A stretch of DNA of 44,411 nucleotides from RGIG8709 sp045537065 (GTDB lineage: Bacteria > Bacillota > Clostridia > Monoglobales > Monoglobaceae), in NCBI GenBank assembly GCA_045537065.1, contig JAZSOT010000087.1:1-44411 (forward strand). The letters run 5' to 3'. The translations under genes and the position numbers were made by a program. This document shows positions 9,106-17,832 of this stretch, piece after piece. The notes below the pieces were generated by a model. The model did not search any database and was not told the origin of the DNA. It saw nothing but the letters and a program-made list of their open reading frames with translations. Numbering within the stretch: position 1 is the first letter of the stretch; every line of letters starts with the position of its first letter.

Positions 9106-9900
9106 TTATGCTTCATATATTATTTTTTCAAAGCTTTTTGTTACCACCTTTAAGAAAAACTCATCCTCTTTAAAGCCGTTTTCTTCGATTATATTCTTAA
9201 CCGTAAGATAGGCAAGGTCGGGATAATTGTTTTCCTCGCTTAGGTGACCTATAAGCAGAGTTTTTGTTCCGCCCTTTAAAAGACTTACCGAAAGGTCCCC
9301 TGCATCCTTATTTGAAAGATGCCCAAGGTCACTTTTTATTCTTTGCTTGAGATAAAGACTATACTTCCCCATAAGAAGCATATTTTCATCGTGGTTTGCT
9401 TCAATAAGGGCAACATCCGCTCCCGTTACTGCACTGAGAAGTCTTTCGTCAACAGTCCCTGTGTCGGTGGCAACCGAAATTTTCTTATTCATAAAAGAAA
9501 AGTTATACCCAACGGGCTGAGCCGCATCGTGGCTTATAGGAAATGCCCTGACACGTATATCCCCCACCTGAAAGCTTTCATCAGGGCTGATAACCTTTAT
9601 AAATTCATCAGCTATAGGGCTTACATTTTTATACATAGCTCTCCATGTGCCGCATGTTGCATATACGGGAATTTTATATTTTCGAACCAAAGCCCCCACC
9701 CCTTTTGTGTGGTCGGTGTGCTCGTGAGTTATAACAACTCCATTTATGTCCTGCGGGGTTTTTCCATATACTTTTAAGTGCTCCGTAAGCGCCTTAAGGG
9801 ATATTCCAAGATCTACTAAAAGACAGGTTTTGCCCGCCTCTATAAGGTGGGAATTACCTTTGCTTCCGCTCTCCATCGGACAAATTGATATAGTCTCCAT
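9106..9900 (-). CDS. walJ: MBL-fold metallo-hydrolase of the WalJ/YycJ family
   Basis: This is a metallo-beta-lactamase-fold enzyme of the YycJ group, whose members have been linked to cell-wall control and DNA processing; the substrate is not settled. The 264-residue protein begins with the family signature CPMESGSKGNSHLI. The metal-binding motif is H59-E-H61-T-D63-H64, with further ligands likely in PISHDAAQPVGY, VATDTG and LLIGHLSEEN. The ATG lies one base after the stop of the GH20 gene, so translation is probably coupled. In Bacillus and relatives yycJ sits downstream of the walRK two-component genes; here it is instead the last gene of an amino-sugar operon, and no walRK is in view. Confidence 0.88.
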   Translation of the reverse strand: METISICPMESGSKGNSHLIEAGKTCLLVDLGISLKALTEHLKVYGKTPQDINGVVITHEHTDHTKGVGALVRKYKIPVYATCGTWRAMYKNVSPIADEFIKVISPDESFQVGDIRVRAFPISHDAAQPVGYNFSFMNKKISVATDTGTVDERLLSAVTGADVALIEANHDENMLLMGKYSLYLKQRIKSDLGHLSNKDAGDLSVSLLKGGTKTLLIGHLSEENNYPDLAYLTVKNIIEENGFKEDEFFLKVVTKSFEKIIYEA

Positions 9901-9901
9901 C

Positions 9902-11695
9902 TTAACCTATATACTCTTTGAATTTGTTGTATCTTCCTATTATCTCATAAGCACTGTCTGAAAGCTTGTTGCACTTAGTCCAGATAGCCTCGTGTCTCTT
10001 TTCAAGAGCTTTAACATCAGGAGCTGTAAATTCATCACCGTAATACTTAACTCCGATAGCATTTGCCGCCCCGATAACAACATCCATAAGAAATTCAAAT
10101 TCAACCTTAACATCGCCGCCGTCTGCACAACCAAGCTCGCATTCTTCAAGCTGGCTTTTAAGTCTTTCCATATACCAGATAATATCAGAAAGTGCCTCGC
10201 AGGAGAGCTGGCCTCTCTTTAAGCCATCAGAATAAATATAGTTATAAAGCTGAGTTCCGTTCCATGTTGCTATGCTTTCAGGCTGTTCAAAGTGATAGTA
10301 ATTGCCCATTTTATAAACAACATCCGCAATTGAACGCGCACCCTTATTTTCCATAACAAACTCGTCATAATAATCAAGAACTGCGTGAACAACTTCATTT
10401 CTGAAACTGCAGTTATCTTCGTTTCCACTTTCCGCAATTGACATATTATATCCTGAATTCCAAGAAAAGGCACCGCCAAAGGTGTAGGGAAGATATGAAA
10501 GGTACTTAAACTGGGTCGCTGACCACTCTGTTAAAAGGAAGCCTGCCACCTTATTAAATCTGCCAGCCTCAGCAGCCTCATAAATATTCTGAACCATAAC
10601 ATCAGTTTTACCTGAATATGTGCCCCAGCACTGTGTGCCCGGGGCAACATAAATATCCATTCCTGCATCACGGCATGCAAAGATATTTCTTTCAAAGGTG
10701 TGAGCAGGTTCATAGCCCCAGTCAACAAAGGTTATATCCTTTGGAAGCTTTTTCATTGCATCCGGGAACTTAACTGCATAATCACCCCAGAACATACACT
10801 TCTTATGATATTTTTCTTTTACATAGTTATTAACCTTTGTGATATATTCAGCAAGCAAATCCCCTTCACCAAAGGTTTTACAATACGCTTCTGTTACATC
10901 CTCACCAATTCCATATGGCTCGTCCATACCAATATGAACCATATCTGATGAAAAGTGAGGAATAAGGTCATCTAAAATTCTCTTTGCAAACTCAAATGTT
11001 TCAGAAAGAAGAGGATTAACAGTTGAAGACGGATTTCCGTCATTTCTCTTAATTCCAAGATGTTTAAATTCGTCTTGCTTTAAGAATTCTGCCATATGAC
11101 CGAAAAGCTCCTGATTTGCAATAAGCTCAATATGACGCTCTTTGCAGTATGCATCAAGCTTTTTGATTTCTTCAACAGTTACATATGACATTCCCTTTAG
11201 GTATTTGCGGAAGCTGTCATATTCAAACACGAAGGTGTCGAAATAAAGCTGGAGCATATTATATTTTGTACCTGCTAATTCATCAACTAGCTTATATAAT
11301 GTCTCAAGTTTTGGAAGAGAGTTCTGGTGAACAGCAAGCATAATTCCACGAACAGGAATATCAGGCTTATCCTGAATTTTCACACATTCGATTTCCTGAT
11401 TTTTGATAATCTGTCTTAAGGTTGAAATTGCTCTGAATGCACCCTCGTCTGTTGAAGATATGATTTCAATTTCACTCTTTTTAATATTAAGCTCATATTC
11501 TTCTTTGTCAAGTAATGGATTATTTAAGAAAACAACATTTTCCTCTCCCGCATTTGCAGGAGCAATATCCATTTTAAAAGTTTTCCATGCAACAGAGAAT
11601 TTTTCAAAAATATCCTTTGAAACTGTAAAGGTTTTACTTCCCTCGTATTTTCCTCTAAGACATATGGTGTGCTTGGGAATTGGTATAATGTTCAT
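9902..11695 (-). CDS. Glycoside hydrolase family 20 beta-N-acetylhexosaminidase, cytoplasmic
   Basis: GH20 enzymes remove terminal GlcNAc or GalNAc by substrate-assisted catalysis. With the ATG at 11695 (AAAGGAG 8 bp upstream) the protein has 597 residues; the open frame extends 20 codons further but without support. An N-terminal GH20b-like domain (EGAFRAISTLRQII near 85-100) precedes the barrel (VRGIMLAVHQNSLPKL, then HIGMDEPYGIG with the D258-E259 catalytic pair). There is no signal peptide or membrane segment, so it should act on imported amino-sugar oligosaccharides inside the cell. The ROK kinase gene ends 67 bp upstream and walJ starts 1 bp downstream. Products would be free N-acetylhexosamines, to be phosphorylated and deacetylated by the neighbouring gene products. 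Confidence 0.9.
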   Translation of the reverse strand: MNIIPIPKHTICLRGKYEGSKTFTVSKDIFEKFSVAWKTFKMDIAPANAGEENVVFLNNPLLDKEEYELNIKKSEIEIISSTDEGAFRAISTLRQIIKNQEIECVKIQDKPDIPVRGIMLAVHQNSLPKLETLYKLVDELAGTKYNMLQLYFDTFVFEYDSFRKYLKGMSYVTVEEIKKLDAYCKERHIELIANQELFGHMAEFLKQDEFKHLGIKRNDGNPSSTVNPLLSETFEFAKRILDDLIPHFSSDMVHIGMDEPYGIGEDVTEAYCKTFGEGDLLAEYITKVNNYVKEKYHKKCMFWGDYAVKFPDAMKKLPKDITFVDWGYEPAHTFERNIFACRDAGMDIYVAPGTQCWGTYSGKTDVMVQNIYEAAEAGRFNKVAGFLLTEWSATQFKYLSYLPYTFGGAFSWNSGYNMSIAESGNEDNCSFRNEVVHAVLDYYDEFVMENKGARSIADVVYKMGNYYHFEQPESIATWNGTQLYNYIYSDGLKRGQLSCEALSDIIWYMERLKSQLEECELGCADGGDVKVEFEFLMDVVIGAANAIGVKYYGDEFTAPDVKALEKRHEAIWTKCNKLSDSAYEIIGRYNKFKEYIG

Positions 11696-11762
11696 TTTTC
11701 TATCTCCTTTAGAATATGTTTGAACCCGAATATCTGCCACTTGAAAATCAGGCATAGAATTA

Positions 11763-13139
11763 CTAGTTCATTTTCGGAAGACTTGCGGCCGCAACTGACT
11801 GTCCGACTCTTCTTGAGCTTTCATCAGGAATATGAAGTTTTATTTTCTTTGCAAGGAGCGGAAATTCTTTATCTAAAACTTCCTGTGCTCTCTCTAAGAG
11901 AATTGCTCCGCCTTCTCCTGATGTTACTCTTCCCATAATGAGAACGTGTTTTATATCATAAAATTCTGTATAGAATGCAATTGCATAGCCAAAGTATGCA
12001 CCGATAGTATCATAAATTGCTCTTGCTCTTTCATCATTTTTCTCCATTAAGCCCTGAACAACCTTTAATTTTTCAGCAGGTGATAAGTTTTCATCAAGCT
12101 CAATACCCGCATATGGTGCAAGCTTTATAACACCGTCCTGAGAGAAATATTTAACACCGCAGCCATAGTCCCCTGACCATTCATCAACCATAGCATCAGG
12201 GTTTTTATCAACAGGAACAAATGCAAGCTCGTTAAGCCAGCCTGTTATATTACCCTCCGGATCAACATAACCGCCCGCCTCTGATGTGCCCATTGCAACG
12301 CCTAGAACTGAATTATCGTTTAAGTCCATAGCACCAGCAAGTGCTGTAACATCACCATCATTTGCTACTTCAATCGGGATATTTTCGCCGATTTCCTTTG
12401 CAACATCTATATACATATTTTTAACTTTTTTGTCGAAATCCTCTTCACTTACCTTTAAGAAAAGGGATGCAACCATTATACGATTGTCGATATAAACGCC
12501 TGCACTTGAAACACCGATAGCATCAACTCTCGGCATATGTGATGCCGCAGTTTTCATAGCCTCTAAAATGCCTTCATAGTGATAATTTGGGTCTTCATTG
12601 ATTTTTGGGAACCACACAACCTCTTCTGAATAAACGCTTTCACCGTCGATAACTGCACTTACCTTTCTGTCACTGCCGCCGGCATCAAAACCTATTCTGC
12701 AGCCATCAAGGTGTCTGCCAACAGGAGATGCTGATGACTTATCCTTTGGAGCATCACTGAGTGAACATGAGACAACTTCAAATTTTTCTTCATAAACTTT
12801 TTCCATAAAGTGAACATCAAAATCACGAAGTCCGCCATATGAATAAGCTTCCTTTATTTTACCGGCAATAAGTTCACTGCCTGCAATATAAATCTTATAT
12901 CCGCCTGCAACCCACAACAGGGCCTTTGCCATTCTTTCAATAAATTCAAAATTTTCTTCGTCGTGGCCTGTGCCGTCAGCGAAAACTCTTGTTTTATATG
13001 TAGTTGTGTAACCTTTGTTTCTTTCAATTGCAATAATTATATCCTGACCGTTTTCCTTTGTAGCCTCTTTCATTTCACGGCATACCACAGAAAGGGGACT
13101 AAATCCCGGGTCAAGTTTTGCCTTAACCTTTAAATTCAT
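11763..13139 (-). CDS. ROK-family sugar kinase with a long N-terminal extension
   Basis: This is probably an N-acetylhexosamine kinase, by context. The C-terminal two thirds are ROK-like: phosphate loop FDAGGSDRK (151-159), VANDGDVTALAG with the presumed catalytic D261, and an adenosine-side motif GTSEAGGYVD (284-293). Two oddities are visible. About 145 residues precede the kinase core and I recognise no family in them. The usual ROK zinc motif (CxCGxxGCxE) is missing after residue 293; only an isolated YGCGV near 325-329 appears. At 458 residues it is longer than a typical ROK protein (about 300-400). The ATG has AAGGAGAG upstream and overlaps the nagA stop by 17 bp, so translation is likely coupled to nagA. 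Confidence 0.8.
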   Translation of the reverse strand: MNLKVKAKLDPGFSPLSVVCREMKEATKENGQDIIIAIERNKGYTTTYKTRVFADGTGHDEENFEFIERMAKALLWVAGGYKIYIAGSELIAGKIKEAYSYGGLRDFDVHFMEKVYEEKFEVVSCSLSDAPKDKSSASPVGRHLDGCRIGFDAGGSDRKVSAVIDGESVYSEEVVWFPKINEDPNYHYEGILEAMKTAASHMPRVDAIGVSSAGVYIDNRIMVASLFLKVSEEDFDKKVKNMYIDVAKEIGENIPIEVANDGDVTALAGAMDLNDNSVLGVAMGTSEAGGYVDPEGNITGWLNELAFVPVDKNPDAMVDEWSGDYGCGVKYFSQDGVIKLAPYAGIELDENLSPAEKLKVVQGLMEKNDERARAIYDTIGAYFGYAIAFYTEFYDIKHVLIMGRVTSGEGGAILLERAQEVLDKEFPLLAKKIKLHIPDESSRRVGQSVAAASLPKMN

Positions 13140-14271
13140 ATTTTATCTCTCCTTTTTTGATTGTTTTTAAAACATTAAATTCTTCATCAAGTACAACAAT
13201 ATCCGCATCCTTGCCAACATCAAGCGAACCTTTTTTATCCTGAACACCGATAGTTGTTGCAGGGTTAAGTGATGCACAGTTCACACATTCCCAAAGAGGA
13301 ATGGTTGAATTCTGATATACATTCCAAACACCCTTATTAAGCTTTAAAACGCTTCCTGAAACTGTTCCGTCCTCCAGACGGCACACAACGTCTCTGTAAA
13401 TAATTTTCTGTCCGCCGAGAGTGTATTCTCCATAAGGAAGTCCTCCTGCAGGGAGACAGTCTGTTATAAAGCAAAGCTTTCTGCCCTTTAATTTATAAAG
13501 CATATCATAAAAACAAGGGAGAACGTGGAACCCATCTACAATAACTTCACAGCTCATATCTGAGTTAAGAGCCGCAGTAACCGCCCCCGGTGCACGGTGT
13601 GCAAGAGGAGACATTGCATTGAAAAGATGAGTTGCATGCCCAACGCCTGCCGCCACACTCATCATTGCAGTTTCATAATCTGTTGATGTGTGTCCCATAG
13701 AGATAACAACATCTGTGTCCCTTGTTATCTCTCTTATTGCCTCAAAATCATTTTCATCCTCTTCTGGAGCAAGAGTAATAGTTTTTATAATATCAGCATA
13801 TTCCTTAACAAATTTTGCATCAGGCTTTAAGATATACTTTGCATCCTGAGCACCTTTTTTTGCCTCGCTGATAAATGGTCCCTCTGCGTGACAGCCAAGA
13901 ATTTCACTGCCGTCCCAGTTTTTACTTTCTTCCTTCAAGGCTCTTAAAACCTCAAGGGCTTTCTTTATAACCTTCATATCAACAGTCATAGTTGTTGGAA
14001 GATAGCCTGTTACACCATTTTCAATAATGCCCTTTGAAATGGTTCTGATGCTTTCCTCCTCACCGTCGCAAACATCTTTTCCAAGATAACCGTGAATATG
14101 TATATCAATAAATCCGGGGGACACATATCCGCCCTTTACATCAATAACTTCCGCTTCCTGAGGAATGTTACTTTCCGGAATGATACCCTCAATAACATCC
14201 GAATACAAAAGCGCAAAACCTTCCACTATACGGTCCTTTAAAATAATTTTGCCGCCTTTAATCGCTTTCAT
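13123..14271 (-). CDS. nagA: N-acetylglucosamine-6-phosphate deacetylase (NagA)
   Basis: NagA removes acetate from GlcNAc-6-P to give GlcN-6-P. The ATG at 14271 (AGAGGTGG 5 bp upstream) gives 382 residues, the family length; a 19-codon upstream extension has no ribosome binding site. Metal and active-site motifs of the amidohydrolase barrel are present: DIHIHG (H58, H60), CHAEGPF (E130), GHTSTDYE (H194), HATHLFNAM (H215) and FITDCLPAGG (catalytic D271). It is the first gene of nagA-ROK-GH20-walJ. The next enzyme, the deaminase NagB, is not in the window. Confidence 0.95.
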   Translation of the reverse strand: MKAIKGGKIILKDRIVEGFALLYSDVIEGIIPESNIPQEAEVIDVKGGYVSPGFIDIHIHGYLGKDVCDGEEESIRTISKGIIENGVTGYLPTTMTVDMKVIKKALEVLRALKEESKNWDGSEILGCHAEGPFISEAKKGAQDAKYILKPDAKFVKEYADIIKTITLAPEEDENDFEAIREITRDTDVVISMGHTSTDYETAMMSVAAGVGHATHLFNAMSPLAHRAPGAVTAALNSDMSCEVIVDGFHVLPCFYDMLYKLKGRKLCFITDCLPAGGLPYGEYTLGGQKIIYRDVVCRLEDGTVSGSVLKLNKGVWNVYQNSTIPLWECVNCASLNPATTIGVQDKKGSLDVGKDADIVVLDEEFNVLKTIKKGEIKYEFKG

Positions 14272-14318
14272 TTTATCCACCTCTCTTAATATAGCAATCC
14301 TCGAATTTTTCCATTTTA

Positions 14319-14347
14319 ATTGTACCACATTTTTTTCATATATACAA
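14319..14347 (-). promoter_or_regulatory. Promoter of the nagA operon
   Basis: On the minus strand TTGTAT (14342-14347), a 17-bp spacer and TACAAT (14319-14324), about 48 bp before the nagA ATG. Confidence 0.7.
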
Positions 14348-14371
14348 TAGAAATTTTTTATTTTTTAACAA

Positions 14372-14398
14372 AAAAAGGGCTAAAATTTAGCCCTTTTT
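14372..14398 (-). terminator. Terminator after the permease and small membrane protein genes
   Basis: AAAAAGGGCTAA and its complement form a stem around AATT, with a T run on the minus-strand 3' side. It separates the transporter genes from the nagA promoter. Confidence 0.8.
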
Positions 14399-14407
14399 AT
14401 TGTTAAT

Positions 14408-14680
14408 TTATCTGCTTTTTTGCTTTCCGAATTTAAACGTCCACTTTGCATCGCCTTTTACATACATAAGAATAAAGCACAAAACAGTTGCACTTGTTGA
14501 AATATATATCAGCACTTTATAAAAGACTTTATATATCCAGTCGCAAATAATCACGGCAGTTTCTCCCCCTATAAAAAATGCAGCCATATATCCTATAAAA
14601 CCAAGCGCCCCCACAAAAAGGCAAACGACAAGCAAAATTCCGATTATTGTTTCAAGCCATTTGGCTATTTTCTTCATCAT
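14408..14680 (-). CDS. Small two-helix membrane protein next to the permease
   Basis: I do not recognise a named family. The 90-residue product has two hydrophobic segments, about 11-37 (IIGILLVVCLFVGALGFIGY) and about 52-72 (VFYKVLIYISTSATVLCF), and a basic C-terminus. Its ribosome binding site AAGGAGG overlaps the stop of the permease gene and the genes are 15 bp apart, so the two are almost certainly translated together. By position it could be a reduced version of the small DctQ-type subunit of TRAP transporters (normally four helices); that is inference from context, not from sequence identity. Confidence 0.75.
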   Translation of the reverse strand: MMKKIAKWLETIIGILLVVCLFVGALGFIGYMAAFFIGGETAVIICDWIYKVFYKVLIYISTSATVLCFILMYVKGDAKWTFKFGKQKSR

Positions 14681-14695
14681 ACTTAATACTCCTCC

Positions 14696-16093
14696 TTATA
14701 GCCCTATAATCGGCAACCATCCAAGAAGAACGATAACCTCTAAGATATACTGAACCGCCACCCACCACAAATCATTTTTAATGGTTTTTGACGGGTCGGA
14801 TTCTGCAATTGACATTCCCGCATACATTCCAAGAGCAAGGGGTGGAGTTATTCCGCACATAACACCGCAGAAACACGGAAGCATCGCCGCAACAAGCACA
14901 GGATCCGCTCCTTTTGCATAGAAAAGACCGATAAAGAGCGCTCCAAATATAGAAACAAGTGATGAGCCGGGAATTATCATTCCTGCAAAACAGGTTATAA
15001 GCGGAATAGCAAGCGAAAGACCAAGTCTGCCCATATTCATGCTCTCAAGATACGCGCTTAAATCGGCTGTTACATTTATATCGTTAAAAAGTGCACCTAT
15101 CATATATCCAAAAAGACAGGTTCCAACCGTGTTTGCAATTCCTTTTGCACTTCCCCCAAGCATTTTTACAATATTTTTTGGAGAAACAACTTCCTTATCC
15201 TTAAAAAGCATTACAATAACCGCAAAGAATGCCGCAATCCCTGCAACGAAGAATAAAAGTGATGAGGAATAGCTTTTTGCCCCTGCTTTTCCAAGTCTCT
15301 CCACAAACACCGCACTTTCAGGAAAAGCTGTTACATTATTTAAGAAAAAGTCCACCATAAAGGGAAGAAGAATTATAACAGGCAGCAAAACCCCCTGCCA
15401 GTTGGAGCGAAAGGTTTCCTTTATGTTTGGAATTTTTTCCGGCTCTAAGGCTCTTATTTTATATACCTTGCAAAATACAAAAACAGTAATAATTCTGGCT
15501 AATACAAACCAAAGAGAACATCCCCAGCAAACAACCCAGAATGAGCCGATAGACATTTCATTCCCCATTCCGTTTGCCGCCCAGAATGTAGTCAATGCAC
15601 CAAGAGCCGCAACAATATTTGCTGACGGAGGAATCATATTTCCAAGATAACTTGCATTACTTTCAACATTTGCCGCAAGAAAAGCGGGAAATCCTGATTC
15701 TTTCATTGCCTTGATTGTTATAACCCCTGTTGACATAACATTTCCTGGACCTGACCCTGAAAGTGCCCCCATAAACGCAGATGCAACCACCGCCGCATAC
15801 CCTGCACCGCCGGGGATTTTCCCAAGAAGTCCTAAAATAAGGTTAACTGTTCCATCAATTATTTTTGTTTTTGTCATTATGGTTGACATTCCCATAAAAA
15901 CAATCATTGAATAAAGAAGAGACGTTGAAAGTCCCTTTTCTATGTATCCCCAAAGACCGCCCCAGGTGTTCGTCAGTGCGACTATCACAAAAAAAGAAAG
16001 TCCCATAGACTCCCATATGGGTCTTTTGAAAACAATAAACCACACGCACACTACGAGCAGCATAACAAATAACAACGTTATTGATATTGGCAT
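14696..16093 (-). CDS. DctM-like (TRAP large-subunit type) permease
   Basis: This is a polytopic membrane protein of 465 residues with about 12 hydrophobic segments. The ATG at 16093 follows AGGGGGG; an upstream 12-codon extension is unlikely. Motifs fit the ion-transporter fold of TRAP large subunits: SGSGPGNVMSTG followed by GNMIPPSANIVAALG in the first half, and IIPGSSLVS and GITPPLALGMYAGMSIAE in the second. TRAP systems import carboxylates and sugar acids with a periplasmic binding protein, but no binding-protein gene is in the window. Neighbours (amino-sugar enzymes, LysR, SIS protein) suggest import of an amino sugar or related acid; the substrate is not shown by sequence. It has its own promoter. 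Confidence 0.8.
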   Translation of the reverse strand: MPISITLLFVMLLVVCVWFIVFKRPIWESMGLSFFVIVALTNTWGGLWGYIEKGLSTSLLYSMIVFMGMSTIMTKTKIIDGTVNLILGLLGKIPGGAGYAAVVASAFMGALSGSGPGNVMSTGVITIKAMKESGFPAFLAANVESNASYLGNMIPPSANIVAALGALTTFWAANGMGNEMSIGSFWVVCWGCSLWFVLARIITVFVFCKVYKIRALEPEKIPNIKETFRSNWQGVLLPVIILLPFMVDFFLNNVTAFPESAVFVERLGKAGAKSYSSSLLFFVAGIAAFFAVIVMLFKDKEVVSPKNIVKMLGGSAKGIANTVGTCLFGYMIGALFNDINVTADLSAYLESMNMGRLGLSLAIPLITCFAGMIIPGSSLVSIFGALFIGLFYAKGADPVLVAAMLPCFCGVMCGITPPLALGMYAGMSIAESDPSKTIKNDLWWVAVQYILEVIVLLGWLPIIGL

Positions 16094-16117
16094 TTTTAAT
16101 ACCCCCCTTTTTCTCTT

Positions 16118-16146
16118 ATTATATAACACTTTTTGTTATAACGCAA
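16118..16146 (-). promoter_or_regulatory. Permease promoter with a palindrome filling the spacer
   Basis: On the minus strand TTGCGT (16141-16146), a 17-bp spacer and TATAAT (16118-16123). The inverted repeat TATAAC-7-GTTATA (16122-16140) covers the whole spacer and one edge of the -10 box. A protein bound there would block or remodel the promoter; the neighbouring LysR regulator is the obvious candidate. Confidence 0.6.
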
Positions 16147-16152
16147 CATAAA

Positions 16153-16184
16153 TAAAGATTATAGCAAAACTGCTATAATCTTTA
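16153..16184 (-). terminator. Hairpin at the end of the lysR-type gene
   Basis: A perfect 14-bp AT-rich inverted repeat (TAAAGATTATAGCA and its complement, 4-nt loop) contains the lysR stop codon and is followed by TTTAT. It may terminate the pgm-SIS-lysR transcript. Because it lies just upstream of the permease -35 box it could also be a regulator binding site. Confidence 0.5.
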
Positions 16185-17069
16185 CAAAATCTTTTTACAT
16201 ATATTAATCATATCAAGTTCTGATTTTCCAAGCTTTTCGTCTTTTCTGTAGAAAATGCAGATTTGTCTTTTAAAATTAAGCAAAGATGCGCCCTTTATTT
16301 CTTCGGGAATTTCTTCATAAAATACATTTTCATAAAGGCCATAGCCTTTCACATAAGATGGCACAAGAGAGATTCCAAGTCCTTCATTGGTTAGCGCAAG
16401 AGCAGATTCAATAGACTGCACCTCAATATATGCATCGTCTCTTCCCGACTCAAACAATATTTCTCTCAGCATATTTGAAATATTAAGACCTTTTTCTGTT
16501 AAAATAAACTCACATTCCGAAATAATTTTCTCTAAGGTTTCACCCTGATATTTTTTCGGAATTGCAAAAAGCACTGACTCCTCAAAAAGAGGGACACATT
16601 CAAAATTTTTCGTTCCGTCATATTTAAGTGAGATAATAAGGTCAAGCTTTCCATTCGCCAAATCGTTGTTAAGCCCTGATGTGTTTTTTTCTTTCACCAC
16701 AAGCTTTGTGTCATTATTCAGCCTGTGAAACTCTGATACAAGCTTTGGCAAAACAAAATGAGCGCGGGTTGGACTTATGCCGATTTTCAAAGCTTTATCT
16801 TCCCCTGATTTCATCTGAGAAAAATCTCTTTCAAGCCGCATATAGGTTTGCAGAATTCTTTTTCCTGCGGCAATATACCTATCCCCTGCCTCGGTTGGCT
16901 TTAAGGGAAGCTTCCCTCTTTCAAAAAGCACCACCCCAAGCTTTTCTTCAAGTCTTGCAAGATATTTTGAAAGGGTTGGTTGCGCAATTTTAAGAGCCTT
17001 TGCCGCCTTCGAAACAGAGCCGTGCTTGCTTATTTCAATAACAAATTCAAACTCTCTGAGCTGAGTCAT
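16182..17069 (-). CDS. LysR-family transcriptional regulator
   Basis: The 295-residue protein has an N-terminal winged helix-turn-helix (residues about 1-60; SVSKAAKALKIAQPTLSKYL, then RLEEKLGVVLFERG) and a periplasmic-binding-like effector domain (from about 92; KIGISPTRAHFVLPKLV). LysR regulators typically sense a small metabolite and control an adjacent operon. The gene lies between the SIS-domain gene (10 bp upstream; the AGGTGAT site overlaps the SIS stop) and the permease (whose promoter carries a palindrome), so it most likely controls the permease and perhaps the nearby amino-sugar genes. The effector is unknown. Confidence 0.92.
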   Translation of the reverse strand: MTQLREFEFVIEISKHGSVSKAAKALKIAQPTLSKYLARLEEKLGVVLFERGKLPLKPTEAGDRYIAAGKRILQTYMRLERDFSQMKSGEDKALKIGISPTRAHFVLPKLVSEFHRLNNDTKLVVKEKNTSGLNNDLANGKLDLIISLKYDGTKNFECVPLFEESVLFAIPKKYQGETLEKIISECEFILTEKGLNISNMLREILFESGRDDAYIEVQSIESALALTNEGLGISLVPSYVKGYGLYENVFYEEIPEEIKGASLLNFKRQICIFYRKDEKLGKSELDMINICKKIL

Positions 17070-17079
17070 TATATATCAC

Positions 17080-17805
17080 CTACAAATGTTTAACTCTTCC
17101 TAAATATGTATCAATAAGGGCTTTGTTATATTCTCCGCCGCCTTTTATGTTTCCGCTTCTGTATATGGGGGCATCCACATTTTCCTTTTCGCAATTTGAC
17201 ACCGCCTCCATTAAAACAGACTGCAAAATAAAGGTTCCTGCAATTGTGGAAACACTTCCCATCATTTTTTCTCCTACAGAAACCGTTGCATCACCGTGGG
17301 GAACGTGGCAATCAATAAACATATCTGCCGCCTCGAAAAGTCTTTTCCCTGATGAATGTCTTGATGTTTCATCCTTATAATCCATTGAAGTTATTGCAAC
17401 TACCGAAACTCCCGCTCTTTTTGCACAAAGTGCCATTTCAACAGGCACGCCGTTTATTCCCGATGAGGAAATAACAAAAATGCAGTCCTTTTCGCATATA
17501 TTATATCTTCTGAATATTTCAGGGGCAATTTCTTCGATTTTTTCCATATGGCTGCTTTTTGCCGCTCCGTTATGAAGCATCAGGTCAGTATCCAAAACCG
17601 CACTCACATTCGCAAGACCTCCTGCTCTGTAAAAGCTGTCAAGTCCAACAAGATGAGAGTGACCGCAACCAAACACATAGATTATACCATCATTTTTAAT
17701 GACATCTTCTGCAATTTTTGCCGCCTTTTTTATTTTTTCTTCCTCGTGACTTTCAATTTTTGAAATCACATCAAAAATATTTTTTGAGTAGTCATTCAAA
17801 AGCAT
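17080..17805 (-). CDS. SIS-domain sugar-phosphate binding protein (sugar isomerase family)
   Basis: The 241-residue protein is a single SIS domain of the type annotated as sugar isomerase domain-containing or UPF0309. The sugar-phosphate binding motifs FGCGHSHLVG (about 45-54) and VISSSGINGVPVEMA (about 110-124) are visible. SIS domains bind or isomerise phosphosugars and are common with amino-sugar genes, but this subfamily has no established reaction. It is 27 bp downstream of the phosphohexomutase gene and 10 bp upstream of the lysR-type gene, so it is likely cotranscribed with both. The ATG is preceded by GAGGGAA. Confidence 0.82.
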   Translation of the reverse strand: MLLNDYSKNIFDVISKIESHEEEKIKKAAKIAEDVIKNDGIIYVFGCGHSHLVGLDSFYRAGGLANVSAVLDTDLMLHNGAAKSSHMEKIEEIAPEIFRRYNICEKDCIFVISSSGINGVPVEMALCAKRAGVSVVAITSMDYKDETSRHSSGKRLFEAADMFIDCHVPHGDATVSVGEKMMGSVSTIAGTFILQSVLMEAVSNCEKENVDAPIYRSGNIKGGGEYNKALIDTYLGRVKHL

Positions 17806-17832
17806 TTCCGTTCCCTCATATTTCTTAAATTT

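Noticed and set aside
9319..9777. A 152-codon plus-strand frame inside walJ
   Set aside because: It is the shadow of walJ, whose motifs are unambiguous on the other strand.
14408..14680. The small membrane protein as a true DctQ subunit
   Set aside because: It has only two hydrophobic segments and no recognisable DctQ motif, so the name was not given; the relationship is left as context inference.
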